This document shows positions 1 through 6,322 of a DNA stretch of 35,376 nucleotides, piece by piece. Source of the DNA: Ruminococcus sp. (GTDB taxonomy: Bacteria; Bacillota; Clostridia; Oscillospirales; Ruminococcaceae); contig DNLQ01000130.1 in the NCBI GenBank assembly GCA_003488415.1, forward strand, positions 1 through 35,376, given 5' to 3'. Position 1 is the first letter of the stretch. Every line of letters begins with the position of its first letter. Under the pieces are notes generated by a model. The model was given only the letters and a program-made list of their open reading frames with translations. It was not told where the DNA came from and searched no databases. Position numbers and translations under genes: made by a program.

Positions 1-8
1 TGTAAACA

Positions 9-251
9 TTATTCAGTAATAACAACATTCTCGAACTTCTTGTAAGCGTCGAGATACCATTCCTTCTTGTCGCCGTTGTATGTCAGCTCATAGTACATAC
101 CGTCGCACAGCGTACTGGAGATAAGATACTTCCAGTTCTGCAAGGCTTTGCACTTCCAGACCATATAGACATCAAAAGGCGGAACAGTATCCGTCTTGTC
201 GAGATGTGCAAATATATAATCTCTGACTATCTGTAAGGCTTTCTCGTCCAT
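9..251 (-). CDS. DUF6275-like small phage protein
   Basis: An 80-residue soluble protein resembling the DUF6275 family of Firmicutes phages, judged by the run of conserved aromatic and charged residues (KALQNWK, DGMYYELTYNGDKKE, YLDAYKKFEN). No catalytic motif or membrane segment is visible and its role is unknown. The start at 251 is preferred over the upstream codon because AAGGAGGTGAGGAG sits just before it. It lies between terminator 281-307, which closes the portal-linked accessory cassette, and, across the window junction, the protease gene. It is therefore an accessory late gene inserted between portal and protease. The family assignment is from memory of similar sequences; that the gene is real is quite sure. 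Confidence 0.7.
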   Translation of the reverse strand: MDEKALQIVRDYIFAHLDKTDTVPPFDVYMVWKCKALQNWKYLISSTLCDGMYYELTYNGDKKEWYLDAYKKFENVVITE

Positions 252-280
252 TCTCCTCACCTCCTTCAAATGGACATAAG

Positions 281-307
281 AAAACCGCTCTCAGTGAGGG
301 CGGTTTT
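281..307 (-). terminator. Hairpin terminator closing the portal-linked cassette
   Basis: Inverted repeat AAAACCGC-CTC / GAG-GCGGTTTT with a short loop, followed on the minus strand by a GCGGTTTTCTTAT tail. It is one of a family of related hairpins (also 2586-2612, 5515-5544, 7448-7473, 34108-34130). It lies after the small gene at 314-580 and just before the ribosome site of the gene at 9-251. Confidence 0.75.
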
Positions 308-313
308 GAAGTA

Positions 314-580
314 TTAGGAAACTTTTCCAAGGTATTTTTCAGTATGCTCAGTTTTTTCAAATGAAAGATTTCCATTCTTATCACGTTTTATCCAGAGAAC
401 AACAGGCATAGGTGTTTCATCGAGCAGTCCGTTTTTCCCCTTTTCTTTATCGTAGTACTGCAAGATAAGATCGTCTTTTCCCCAACACTGCGAAAGTGTC
501 TTTGCCTTGTCAAAGCTGAGATCATTTTTCTGACAAAACATCTCAATCTCTGATGCCCATTCATCAAAAAGTTTACACAT
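314..580 (-). CDS. Small cassette protein, immunity-like position
   Basis: An 88-residue soluble, acidic/basic mixed protein not recognised as a named family. It has no signal peptide or membrane segment. The start at 580 is chosen because AGGGAG lies seven bases upstream; the longer frame from 598 lacks a site. It is the last gene of the cassette that begins with the toxin-like tail of the portal protein and ends at terminator 281-307. By position it could be an immunity or moron protein, but nothing in its sequence proves this. Confidence 0.6.
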   Translation of the reverse strand: MCKLFDEWASEIEMFCQKNDLSFDKAKTLSQCWGKDDLILQYYDKEKGKNGLLDETPMPVVLWIKRDKNGNLSFEKTEHTEKYLGKVS

Positions 581-643
581 ATGCTCACTCCCTTTCAAAC
601 GTGAGGAAGTTGCCCTTAGAATTATAGATTACGCTTGTTTTCT

Positions 644-805
644 TTATTCTTCTACGATTTCAAAGCATTCAGGTGGAAAAAGATAATCTTCGTCAAGCTC
701 AGTCATTATCCTATACCAGCCTTTTTCAACCGAAATAACTTCATATATTTTGTCTTTTTCAAAAGCTGTATCTAAATACTGTTTACCTATATATTTGACT
801 TTCAT
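644..805 (-). CDS. Small coupled protein (MKVKYIGK family), immunity candidate
   Basis: A 53-residue protein. Its start overlaps the stop of the portal-toxin gene in an ATGA arrangement, so it is translationally coupled to it. It begins MKVKYIGK and contains IYEVISVEKGWYRI and LFPPECFEIVEE, which looks like a small SH3-like beta barrel (inference from the pattern of beta-strand residues). A shortened copy of the same protein follows the TerL-linked toxin at 2805-2921. Occurrence directly after two unrelated toxin-like domains suggests a generic immunity or accessory role, but no function is proven. Two AT-rich stretches flank it. Confidence 0.65.
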   Translation of the reverse strand: MKVKYIGKQYLDTAFEKDKIYEVISVEKGWYRIMTELDEDYLFPPECFEIVEE

Positions 806-2478
806 TCCAACCACCTCTTTATGAAAAAATCGTGTTTTCCTATACCTTCACACTGTGCCCAGTGTAATTCAGCTTTTCGCCCTTCACCGTAATAATCTAC
901 AGTTCCTGTGCCTTTAGCGTGTTGCCAATCTTTGGCTTTACCGCCGTATTTTTTAGCATATTTATCAGCTTTTCGGAACTCAGATTTAACGCCCTTTCCA
1001 GCAAAGACCTCAACATCTTGCAAACTGGTCCTTTCAACAAGGTTAAAATGTTCACCCGTTTCCAAATCCATAATGTCATAGTTTTTAGCCTTTGCTCCAA
1101 GTGACTTTCCGACCTCAATATCCTCTAATTTTATTATATCAGTTTTTTTGGATTTGTCAACCTTTTTCGTCGCTCTTCCTCCGCCTACGCTTCTGCTCCC
1201 CTGCATCTTTCCGTCAGGACCTTGGATATATTGGCGGTACCTCAGCTCTGTAAGTGCCCGTTCCTCACCGGTAACAAGGTTCTTTGTCTGTCCGGTATTG
1301 GGGGTATAGACCTCCATAGTAACAGGATCAAGGAGAACATCAGCAAGACCGAGGGTGATATAGTTGAAGCCGAGAGGCTCATAGTCCTCTTCCCGGCGGA
1401 TCTCATCCACCTGCAGGATGTTGTTCCGCTTGGCTATCTCATAAGCCTGCATACGTTCAAGAAGACTGCCGCGTGTCAGTTCCTTGGTATCAAACGCCCA
1501 GTAATACCCCTGCTCCTTCTCGGATTCAAGCAGGAGAACGTTGTCCAGCTCTGTCTCGATCTGATTCAGGAGCGATATGACCGCCGAAATGAACTTCTTG
1601 TTGTCGTCATCGGATGCTCCGCCGTCAATGACCGTATGAGGGAAGCCGAACAGCTTGCAGATCTCGATGCTGTTGGTCTTCTTATTCTCGTTCATCTGGA
1701 GCTCCGCAGCCGTTGAGGATATCGCCTCGAAGTCAACACCGTCATTCAGCACGATTATCTTGTCACGCTTCTGCTCGTTGTCATAGACCTTCTGGTAACC
1801 TTCCCTGATCGCTGCTATCGCCGCATCCGAGAGCCTGTTCTTCGCTTTCAGGAAGCCCGGCTTGCAGCCGCCGTTGGAGTTCATCATGTTCTCCAGCTTC
1901 AGAGCGTTCCACGCTGCCGAAAGTACCGAGGATGCCTCCTCCTGCAACGGGATGTTCGTGTAGCCGTCCCGCGTCTTCCTCAGCAGCTTGATAAACTGGA
2001 AATCATAATAGTTCTGCGCGTTTATCTGCACTCTGAATGCCTTGAATATCGGATCATTGTTGCACATGATGCTCACGTTCCGGCTGTCCACATAGTGCAG
2101 GCTCCGGACACTCAGACCGTCGCTGTTGACGTATATCCATGCTCCGCGCCCGAGGTAGTAGTCCTCCACCGCTGCTTTCCACATGTCAACAGTGCTGAGA
2201 GTGTCGCCGGTGCTGCCGTTGAGCAGCTTCAGCCGGTCATCGTCGGATATCTCCGTGACCTGCTCTTCATCCTTCCTGTAAAGCTTCACCGGCAGCCGCG
2301 ATATGGTCTCCCCTATCTTGCCGATGCAGGCTGATACCGTCGGTATGCTCAGCGCAGCCTCCCGCGTAAGTTCTCCGGTCAGTCCGAAGAACGTCAGTAT
2401 GGTGTTTTCGCCGTTCTGAGCTGTATCCGCCCTTATTTCCTGCCGCTTTTTTCGTCTGAAAAGTCCTATTTTGACCAC
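802..2478 (-). CDS. Portal protein with fused C-terminal toxin-like domain
   Basis: HK97-type portal that forms the dodecameric DNA gate of the capsid. Residues about 1-405 are the portal core: a basic LFRRKKR start, LTREAALSIPTVSACIG, then a clip region ending DPVTMEVYTPNTGQ. From about 408 the frame continues through a Gly/Ser linker (GKMQGSRSVGGG), a KKVDK motif and a domain of about 110 residues ending in EGRKAELHWAQCEGIGKHDF. This extension is not part of portal proteins; it resembles variable effector domains on phage head proteins, but I cannot name the family. The start is uncertain. GTG at 2478 touches the GAAAGGAG site, TTG at 2547 has no site, and an ATA at 2469 has ideal spacing. 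The downstream gene overlaps the stop (ATGA). Confidence 0.9.
   Translation of the reverse strand: MVKIGLFRRKKRQEIRADTAQNGENTILTFFGLTGELTREAALSIPTVSACIGKIGETISRLPVKLYRKDEEQVTEISDDDRLKLLNGSTGDTLSTVDMWKAAVEDYYLGRGAWIYVNSDGLSVRSLHYVDSRNVSIMCNNDPIFKAFRVQINAQNYYDFQFIKLLRKTRDGYTNIPLQEEASSVLSAAWNALKLENMMNSNGGCKPGFLKAKNRLSDAAIAAIREGYQKVYDNEQKRDKIIVLNDGVDFEAISSTAAELQMNENKKTNSIEICKLFGFPHTVIDGGASDDDNKKFISAVISLLNQIETELDNVLLLESEKEQGYYWAFDTKELTRGSLLERMQAYEIAKRNNILQVDEIRREEDYEPLGFNYITLGLADVLLDPVTMEVYTPNTGQTKNLVTGEERALTELRYRQYIQGPDGKMQGSRSVGGGRATKKVDKSKKTDIIKLEDIEVGKSLGAKAKNYDIMDLETGEHFNLVERTSLQDVEVFAGKGVKSEFRKADKYAKKYGGKAKDWQHAKGTGTVDYYGEGRKAELHWAQCEGIGKHDFFIKRWLE
1133..1160 (-). promoter_or_regulatory. Sigma-A promoter inside the portal-toxin linker
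   Basis: On the minus strand TTGACA (1155-1160), a 16-bp spacer, then TATAAT (1133-1138): both hexamers match consensus exactly. It lies in frame inside the coding sequence for KKVDKSKKTDIIK, directly upstream of the toxin-like domain of the portal protein. It would transcribe that domain, genes 644-805 and 314-580, and stop at terminator 281-307. Confidence 0.7.
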
Positions 2479-2495
2479 TCCTTTCGTGGTTTGGA

Positions 2496-2541
2496 TATAA
2501 AAACAGCACTTGCAGCCGACATTGGTGCCGGTCACAAATGC
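2496..2541 (-). promoter_or_regulatory. Structured RNA element before portal (copy P)
   Basis: On the minus strand GCATTTGT pairs with GCAAGTGC (outer stem), enclosing CCGGCA / TGTCGG with a CCAA loop, followed by a TGTTTTTAT tail about 15 nt before the ribosome site. Copy C (33986-34031) has different inner-stem bases that still pair (GGACA / TGTCC), so the structure covaries. It could be an intrinsic terminator or a leader that controls the next gene. Confidence 0.6.
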
Positions 2542-2585
2542 TTTCAAGCGTTGTTTACTTCACTTCGCGTTTTAATATAGGCATA

Positions 2586-2612
2586 AGAAAACCGCCTGAT
2601 CTCTCAGACGGT
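2586..2612 (-). terminator. Hairpin terminator closing the TerL-linked cassette
   Basis: Minus strand ACCGTCTGA-loop-TCAGGCGGT followed by TTTTCTTAT. The 9-bp stem has one U-G pair. The stop codon of the small gene 2604-2714 is inside the stem. It is followed by an AT-rich spacer, element P and the portal ribosome site. Confidence 0.75.
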
Positions 2613-2714
2613 CTTATCTTTTTTCTTTTCTTCCTCAAGTCTTTTGATCATTTCAGCAAGTCTCTCAGAGCCTTCCTTATTTGATCCGTCAAGAACTACA
2701 TTCATTTCTTCCAT
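2604..2714 (-). CDS. 36-residue charged peptide of the TerL cassette
   Basis: Begins MEEMNVVLDGSNKEGSERL and ends in a lysine/glutamate-rich helix (RLEEEKKKDKTV). Its start overlaps the end of the preceding frame (2702-2860) and its stop lies in terminator 2586-2612. The compact overlap and an upstream AGAAAGGTGG support translation, but the product is unrecognised. It may be a real small protein or a remnant. Confidence 0.45.
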   Translation of the reverse strand: MEEMNVVLDGSNKEGSERLAEMIKRLEEEKKKDKTV

Positions 2715-2860
2715 TCAAAAAGCCCACCTTTCTGCTGATTATCAAGGAATTTATTTACTACCGTTCGGTATTCGTTATCACGATATTCACCTTTTTTAGT
2801 TGCTTTAAGCACCTTTGTCGTCTTTGATTCTGTACCAACCTTTTTCGACAGAAATGACAT
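2702..2860 (-). CDS. 52-residue frame, probable remnant of an accessory gene
   Basis: The frame ends in GEYRDNEYRTVVNKFLDNQQ and GGLFEWKK, which look like a genuine protein C-terminus rather than random sequence. The N-terminal part overlaps, in another frame, the end of the 38-residue gene at 2805-2921, and no good ribosome site precedes the ATG. The likeliest reading is a broken join between two accessory genes, where the upstream gene lost its tail and the downstream gene lost its head. Function is unknown. Confidence 0.35.
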   Translation of the reverse strand: MSFLSKKVGTESKTTKVLKATKKGEYRDNEYRTVVNKFLDNQQKGGLFEWKK

Positions 2861-2921
2861 CATATATCTTTCCGTTTGTCAGAACAAGAAAACTTGTTTT
2901 ACCAGTGTACTTAACTTTCAT
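2805..2921 (-). pseudogene. Truncated MKVKYIGK-family immunity-like gene
   Basis: The 38-residue frame reads MKVKYTGK, then IYDVISVEKGWYRIKDDKG and stops. It matches the first two thirds of the 53-residue protein at 644-805, including the identical VISVEKGWYRI, but lacks the LFPPECFEIVEE end. A stop and a shift into the frame of 2702-2860 follow. It has a good AGGTGGGAGGATTA-type site upstream, so it may still be translated. It looks like a decayed duplicate left by cassette exchange. Confidence 0.5.
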
Positions 2922-2941
2922 TAATCCTCCCACCTTAGGTA

Positions 2942-3190
2942 TTAATACCACATAACAAGTCTTTCTTCGGGAATTTCTTTCCTCTTGCCGCTTTTTAGCT
3001 CATCAAGGGTCCTTATAAGCCCGTTTGCAGCCATTCTGCCATACATTGAACCGAATTCTTTGATACTCTCGGCAGTATAATCCCTTGTTTTTATATCAAG
3101 CGTTATATGTGCTGACTTATCACTATTTTCAGGGATATAATCAGCTTCGATTGTTTTTAGTCCTATCGCTATGTTTATTAATCTCAGCAT
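2942..3190 (-). CDS. Putative immunity protein of the TerL-linked toxin
   Basis: An 82-residue soluble protein with IAIGLKTIEADYIPE, HITLDIKTRDYT and a VMWY C-terminus, a beta-rich then helical pattern I have seen in small phage head-region proteins. It starts inside the last 50 bp of the toxin-like gene (3141-3776), so the two are translationally linked; the start at 3190 follows AGGGAG. Toxin immediately followed by an overlapping small gene is the classic toxin-immunity arrangement, but immunity is inferred only from position. Confidence 0.6.
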   Translation of the reverse strand: MLRLINIAIGLKTIEADYIPENSDKSAHITLDIKTRDYTAESIKEFGSMYGRMAANGLIRTLDELKSGKRKEIPEERLVMWY

Positions 3191-3776
3191 AATACTCCCT
3201 ACTTTCTTTAGCATAATTAAACTTTTTCTCAGATATACTATGAGCTTTTATCTGAGATAAGCCCTTCTTCATCAAATCGCTTTCCATTTTTTCGTGATGA
3301 AGCAGTGTAATATCGTGCTTCTGGATGTTTTTACCCTCAATAAGCCTTTGCCATGATTGAGCCATAGCATAATTGGGATAAAAACGCTCTGGGACGTCTC
3401 CGCCCAAATCATGTTCTTCTATGAATACATGATTCTTTATTTGCAAAATGTCGCTTTCACTAAAGCCGGTATTATTTGAGATGTTTTTTACATCTGTTTT
3501 CATTTTACGAACAGACTCATAGTATTGCTCAGCATGAGCCTGTGCTTCTTTGCTGGCAGGAGATAATGCACCACTCACCGCTCCTGATTTTATTATACCA
3601 CTTTTCGCAGATTTGTCAATACTCTTGCCTGCTCCGCCGGAAGAACTGCCTTCTTCACCAATCAGTATATGCCTTCCGTTTTTTGTTATCCAGCCGCGTA
3701 ATTCATACCAGTGTGTCTCGATGTCTATCACTCTGACCGCATGTTCCGCGTAGTCCATGAACCAATTATTATCCAT
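3141..3776 (-). CDS. TerL-coupled protein with C-terminal toxin-like domain
   Basis: A 211-residue protein. Residues 1-40 (WFMDYAEHAVRVIDIETHW, GRHILIG) are almost identical to the leader of the TerS-coupled protein at 5687-6322. Residues 41-63 are a Gly/Ser linker and the IDKSAKSGII motif that encodes a promoter. Residues 70-211 are a different domain with QIKNHVFIEEHDLGGD, RFYPNYAMAQSWQRLIEGK and HDITLLHHEKMESDL. The His/Asp/Glu-rich HDITLLHHEKME could be a metal or nuclease site, but I cannot assign the family. The start follows AGGTGG, eight bases after the TerL stop, so it is coupled to the terminase gene. Confidence 0.75.
   Translation of the reverse strand: MDNNWFMDYAEHAVRVIDIETHWYELRGWITKNGRHILIGEEGSSSGGAGKSIDKSAKSGIIKSGAVSGALSPASKEAQAHAEQYYESVRKMKTDVKNISNNTGFSESDILQIKNHVFIEEHDLGGDVPERFYPNYAMAQSWQRLIEGKNIQKHDITLLHHEKMESDLMKKGLSQIKAHSISEKKFNYAKESREYYAEINKHSDRTKNNRS
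3592..3619 (-). promoter_or_regulatory. Sigma-A promoter inside the TerL-coupled toxin linker
   Basis: Minus strand TTGACA (3614-3619), 16-bp spacer, TATAAT (3592-3597), both perfect hexamers. It is embedded in the codons for IDKSAKSGII just ahead of the toxin-like domain. The predicted transcript covers that domain and the small genes down to terminator 2586-2612. Confidence 0.7.
3657..3776 (-). repeat. Leader repeat, copy 2 (TerL side)
   Basis: About 120 bp that closely match 6203-6322. They encode the shared 40-residue leader; 35 of 40 residues are identical by my count. The two copies lie downstream of the two terminase subunit genes and provide homology for cassette exchange. Confidence 0.8.
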
Positions 3777-3783
3777 ATCCACC

Positions 3784-5577
3784 TCATATGATCTGGCACC
3801 CGAACCCCTGCTCCATGCTGTCAAGCACATTCACCTGCAAGAGATACAGCGCGTTTATGACAGATACCACCATATCCACCTTGCCGGCGGACTTTCTCTT
3901 GTTGACATACTTGTTCAGATTCGTGTCCTCGGTGCATCTGGCGTTCTGGAAGTTGATCTCCAGCATATGATTCTCCTCATACCGCAGCTTACGGCTCAGG
4001 ATACGTTCTTTCAGCAGCTTCGTTGGTCTGTGTAAGACGCTGCTGTGCTGTCTAATCTCAACGCACTCGATCGGATCCTCTCCGCTTTCCAGCTTCTGTA
4101 CTGTGGAGATAGCATTGTACCGGTCAAAGCCCAGCTGAACTATCTCAACGCCGTACTGCTCCGGCAGCGACTGTATGAACCGCTCCACAAAGCCGTAGTC
4201 AATGACCTCATCACCGCAGGCAAAGCATTCTCCTGCGGCTATGAGCTTCTTGTAATCCACCTTTTCGCGCTGGGATTTCTCGTCGATGCGGTCAGCCGGG
4301 ATGAATCCCCAGACCTTGACGTATATCATATCCTCATCCGCATCATATGTCACCATTGCGACCGAGGTATTGTCATCGGTCTGAGAGAGGTCAAGCCCGA
4401 TATATACCTGTCTGCCCCTCCAGAACTCAGCATCCGCCGGAACTTTACACAGTCTTACCTTCGTTATCTCGACAAATCCCTCAACTCCGAGTCCTTTGTA
4501 GAGGATGTTCATGTGCTTGCACAGGAAGTTCTCCCGCTTGTTCTCATAATCTATGGCAGCCTGACGCTTCGCCCTCAGGTCATCCATGACGTATTCATGG
4601 GCGTACGCCACCGGATTAGCCTGATACAGCGCTGTGTCCGATGTCATCCACGCATCGCCGGTCTTGAACTCATCATCCGGCTCATAGAGCAGTGCGAACA
4701 CCCTTCCATGCCGTAGTCCGTCAAGGATCTTTTTGGCGTTGTCAACCTCTTCCAGCATAGCATTGTTGTCATTGGGGTACTGGGTAGAGATGATGATGCC
4801 AAGCTTCTCCCTCAGCACGATCTGTGAGGATCGCATGGCTTCTATGGGATAGTTGTCCATTGCTCCGCACTCGTCAGCAAGAAACATATTTGCAAGCTTT
4901 CCGTCCATCTTGTCCTGTAAGTAAGCAAGAGGAGTATACTCAGAGTCAGTCAGCTTGCAGCGTATCTCCTTCCGCAGCAGCTTGAACACCTTCTCGTCCG
5001 CCAGACAGGGGCTCGACTTGATTATCTTCTTGATAGCCACCTGCAATTCACTGGAGAGTTTCAGATCCGGTGCCACACTGAAAAAGCGGCTGAACTTCGG
5101 CTCTGTCAGCAGTCCGATAATAAAAATGACCGCTGAGGTGAACGTCTTGAAGTTCTTCCTCGCGATCTCTAAAAGCCCGGTCTCGTAGTACCGGAGACTG
5201 TCGCTCCGGCGCTTTGTACAGAACAAGGCATATATGAATAAAACTGCGTAGTCCTCAAGTCCCTCATACATCGAATGTCCGAGGTCAGGGTGCATGATGA
5301 TCTTCAGCAGCTTCGTTATCTTCTTCCAGCGCTTCTCACAGACATATGCTTCATCGCTCTGACCGTCCGCTATCTCCAGCCAGATCACCGCCTGCTTCTT
5401 TATGTACCGCCCGACATAGTGATTGTCCGGCTCGGTACACCACAGAGCATATTTATAAGCTCTGCTGTTCTTCACTATGTCAATTGCTGTCAGCTCCTTT
5501 CTGCGTCCGGGTATAAGAAAACCGCTCCGATTTCTCGAAGCGGTCTGGAAAGAGTGGTTATCAGGCAGGCGTAGCAT
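3784..5577 (-). CDS. terL: Terminase large subunit
   Basis: DNA-packaging ATPase and nuclease. An ARKNFKTFTSA segment is a Walker A variant of the ARKNGKS type, ANMFLADECGA is the Walker B region, and YIGLDLSQTDDNTSVAM starts the RNase H-like nuclease domain, with a further Asp near the C-terminus (KVDMVVSVINAL). The frame is open from ATG 5577, but this lies upstream of hairpin 5515-5544. The conserved protein probably begins near 5484 (AIDIVKNSRAYKYALW), where GAAAGGAG stands nine bases before an ATT codon and no ATG, GTG or TTG is suitably placed. It follows the PBECR gene and precedes the coupled toxin-like gene. Confidence 0.93.
   Translation of the reverse strand: MLRLPDNHSFQTASRNRSGFLIPGRRKELTAIDIVKNSRAYKYALWCTEPDNHYVGRYIKKQAVIWLEIADGQSDEAYVCEKRWKKITKLLKIIMHPDLGHSMYEGLEDYAVLFIYALFCTKRRSDSLRYYETGLLEIARKNFKTFTSAVIFIIGLLTEPKFSRFFSVAPDLKLSSELQVAIKKIIKSSPCLADEKVFKLLRKEIRCKLTDSEYTPLAYLQDKMDGKLANMFLADECGAMDNYPIEAMRSSQIVLREKLGIIISTQYPNDNNAMLEEVDNAKKILDGLRHGRVFALLYEPDDEFKTGDAWMTSDTALYQANPVAYAHEYVMDDLRAKRQAAIDYENKRENFLCKHMNILYKGLGVEGFVEITKVRLCKVPADAEFWRGRQVYIGLDLSQTDDNTSVAMVTYDADEDMIYVKVWGFIPADRIDEKSQREKVDYKKLIAAGECFACGDEVIDYGFVERFIQSLPEQYGVEIVQLGFDRYNAISTVQKLESGEDPIECVEIRQHSSVLHRPTKLLKERILSRKLRYEENHMLEINFQNARCTEDTNLNKYVNKRKSAGKVDMVVSVINALYLLQVNVLDSMEQGFGCQII
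5515..5544 (-). terminator. Hairpin terminator before terL
   Basis: Minus strand ACCGCTTCGA-GAAA-TCGGAGCGGT, a 10-bp stem with one U-G pair, then TTTTCTTAT. Same family as 281-307. It closes the TerS-linked cassette and ends just before the ribosome site of terL. Confidence 0.75.
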
Positions 5578-5674
5578 TCTCCTGCATCTCTCGGGATTAC
5601 TCCCTGTCGTTACCAGCGGCGTGTGGTCGCTACGAAATTTACCACCTCTGATAACCTACTCTTATCTTACCTTC

Positions 5675-5703
5675 ATTATATCACATTTATTCTGATTTGT
5701 CAA
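5675..5703 (-). promoter_or_regulatory. Consensus promoter at the end of the PBECR gene
   Basis: Minus strand TTGACA (5698-5703), 17 bp, TATAAT (5675-5680). The -35 is encoded by the last residues of the PBECR gene (KKVDKSE, stop), a second partial copy of the cassette linker. Only about 130 bases with no evident gene separate it from terminator 5515-5544, so it may be the scar of a lost second cassette or may make a short RNA. Confidence 0.65.
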
Positions 5704-6322
5704 CTTTTTTATACACAGGAACGTTATTGCGTAAACGTTGAGCAAATCTTTTCTCGTTCTCACCAATTGCAGTTAGTATAGAATTCTTATAGCTTGGGTT
5801 TTCCCCTTCAACTACGAGCCTAAGAACTAAGTTTACTGTTTTTCCCTTATGGCTATATGATTTAGACACAATAGCTGTATTGTCCATATCATCTTTGAAT
5901 ATATAGTCGGGTGCTTCTATTATTTCAGGAAAATAGCCTTTAAAATCGTCATAAAACTTCTGACCTCTTCGCTCAATAATGTGTTCGATCCGATTATCTG
6001 TTATGATCACCTCGTCGGTGAGAATTCTTCCATTTGCAATAGTTTCAAACTTTTCAACATCTATCTTTCCAACTTTATGCACATCAGTTCCCGCCGTTTC
6101 TCCTGTCTTTTCTTCAATTATACCACTTTCCCCGGCTTTGTCAACCTTTTTGGCAGCTTTTCTGCCTGCTCCGCTGGTGGAGCTGCCACCCTCATCATCG
6201 CCAATCAGGATATGCCTTCCGTTTTTTGTTATCCAGCCTCTGAGCTCATACCAGCGTGTCTCGATGTCTATCACTCTGACCGCATGTTCCGCGTAATCTA
6301 TGAACCAGTCTTTATTCATCAT
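5687..6322 (-). CDS. TerS-coupled protein with PBECR nuclease-like domain
   Basis: A 211-residue protein. Residues 1-41 are the shared leader (DYAEHAVRVIDIET, GWITKNGRHILIG), 42-70 a Gly/Ser linker with KKVDKAGESGII, and about 98-205 a PBECR domain (phage-Barnase-EndoU-ColicinE5/D-RelE-like nuclease). Its marks are LTDEVIITDNRIEHIIERRG, FPEIIEAPDYIFKD, NTAIVSK, and VNLVLRLVVEGENPSYKNS. Such domains are thought to cut RNA, often tRNA. The C-terminus repeats the linker (KKVDKSE) and stops. The start overlaps the TerS stop (ATGATGAATAA), so translation is coupled. No immunity-like gene follows before terL, unlike the other cassettes. Confidence 0.85.
   Translation of the reverse strand: MMNKDWFIDYAEHAVRVIDIETRWYELRGWITKNGRHILIGDDEGGSSTSGAGRKAAKKVDKAGESGIIEEKTGETAGTDVHKVGKIDVEKFETIANGRILTDEVIITDNRIEHIIERRGQKFYDDFKGYFPEIIEAPDYIFKDDMDNTAIVSKSYSHKGKTVNLVLRLVVEGENPSYKNSILTAIGENEKRFAQRLRNNVPVYKKVDKSE
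6117..6144 (-). promoter_or_regulatory. Sigma-A promoter inside the PBECR linker
   Basis: Minus strand TTGACA (6139-6144), 16-bp spacer, TATAAT (6117-6122), both perfect, within the codons for VDKAGESGII and directly ahead of the PBECR nuclease-like domain. Spacing and position match the promoters at 1133-1160 and 3592-3619. Confidence 0.7.
6203..6322 (-). repeat. Leader repeat, copy 1 (TerS side)
   Basis: Near copy of 3657-3776 and coding for the same leader. Long identical stretches, for example around the codons for AEHAVRVIDIET, show recent duplication or gene conversion. Confidence 0.8.
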
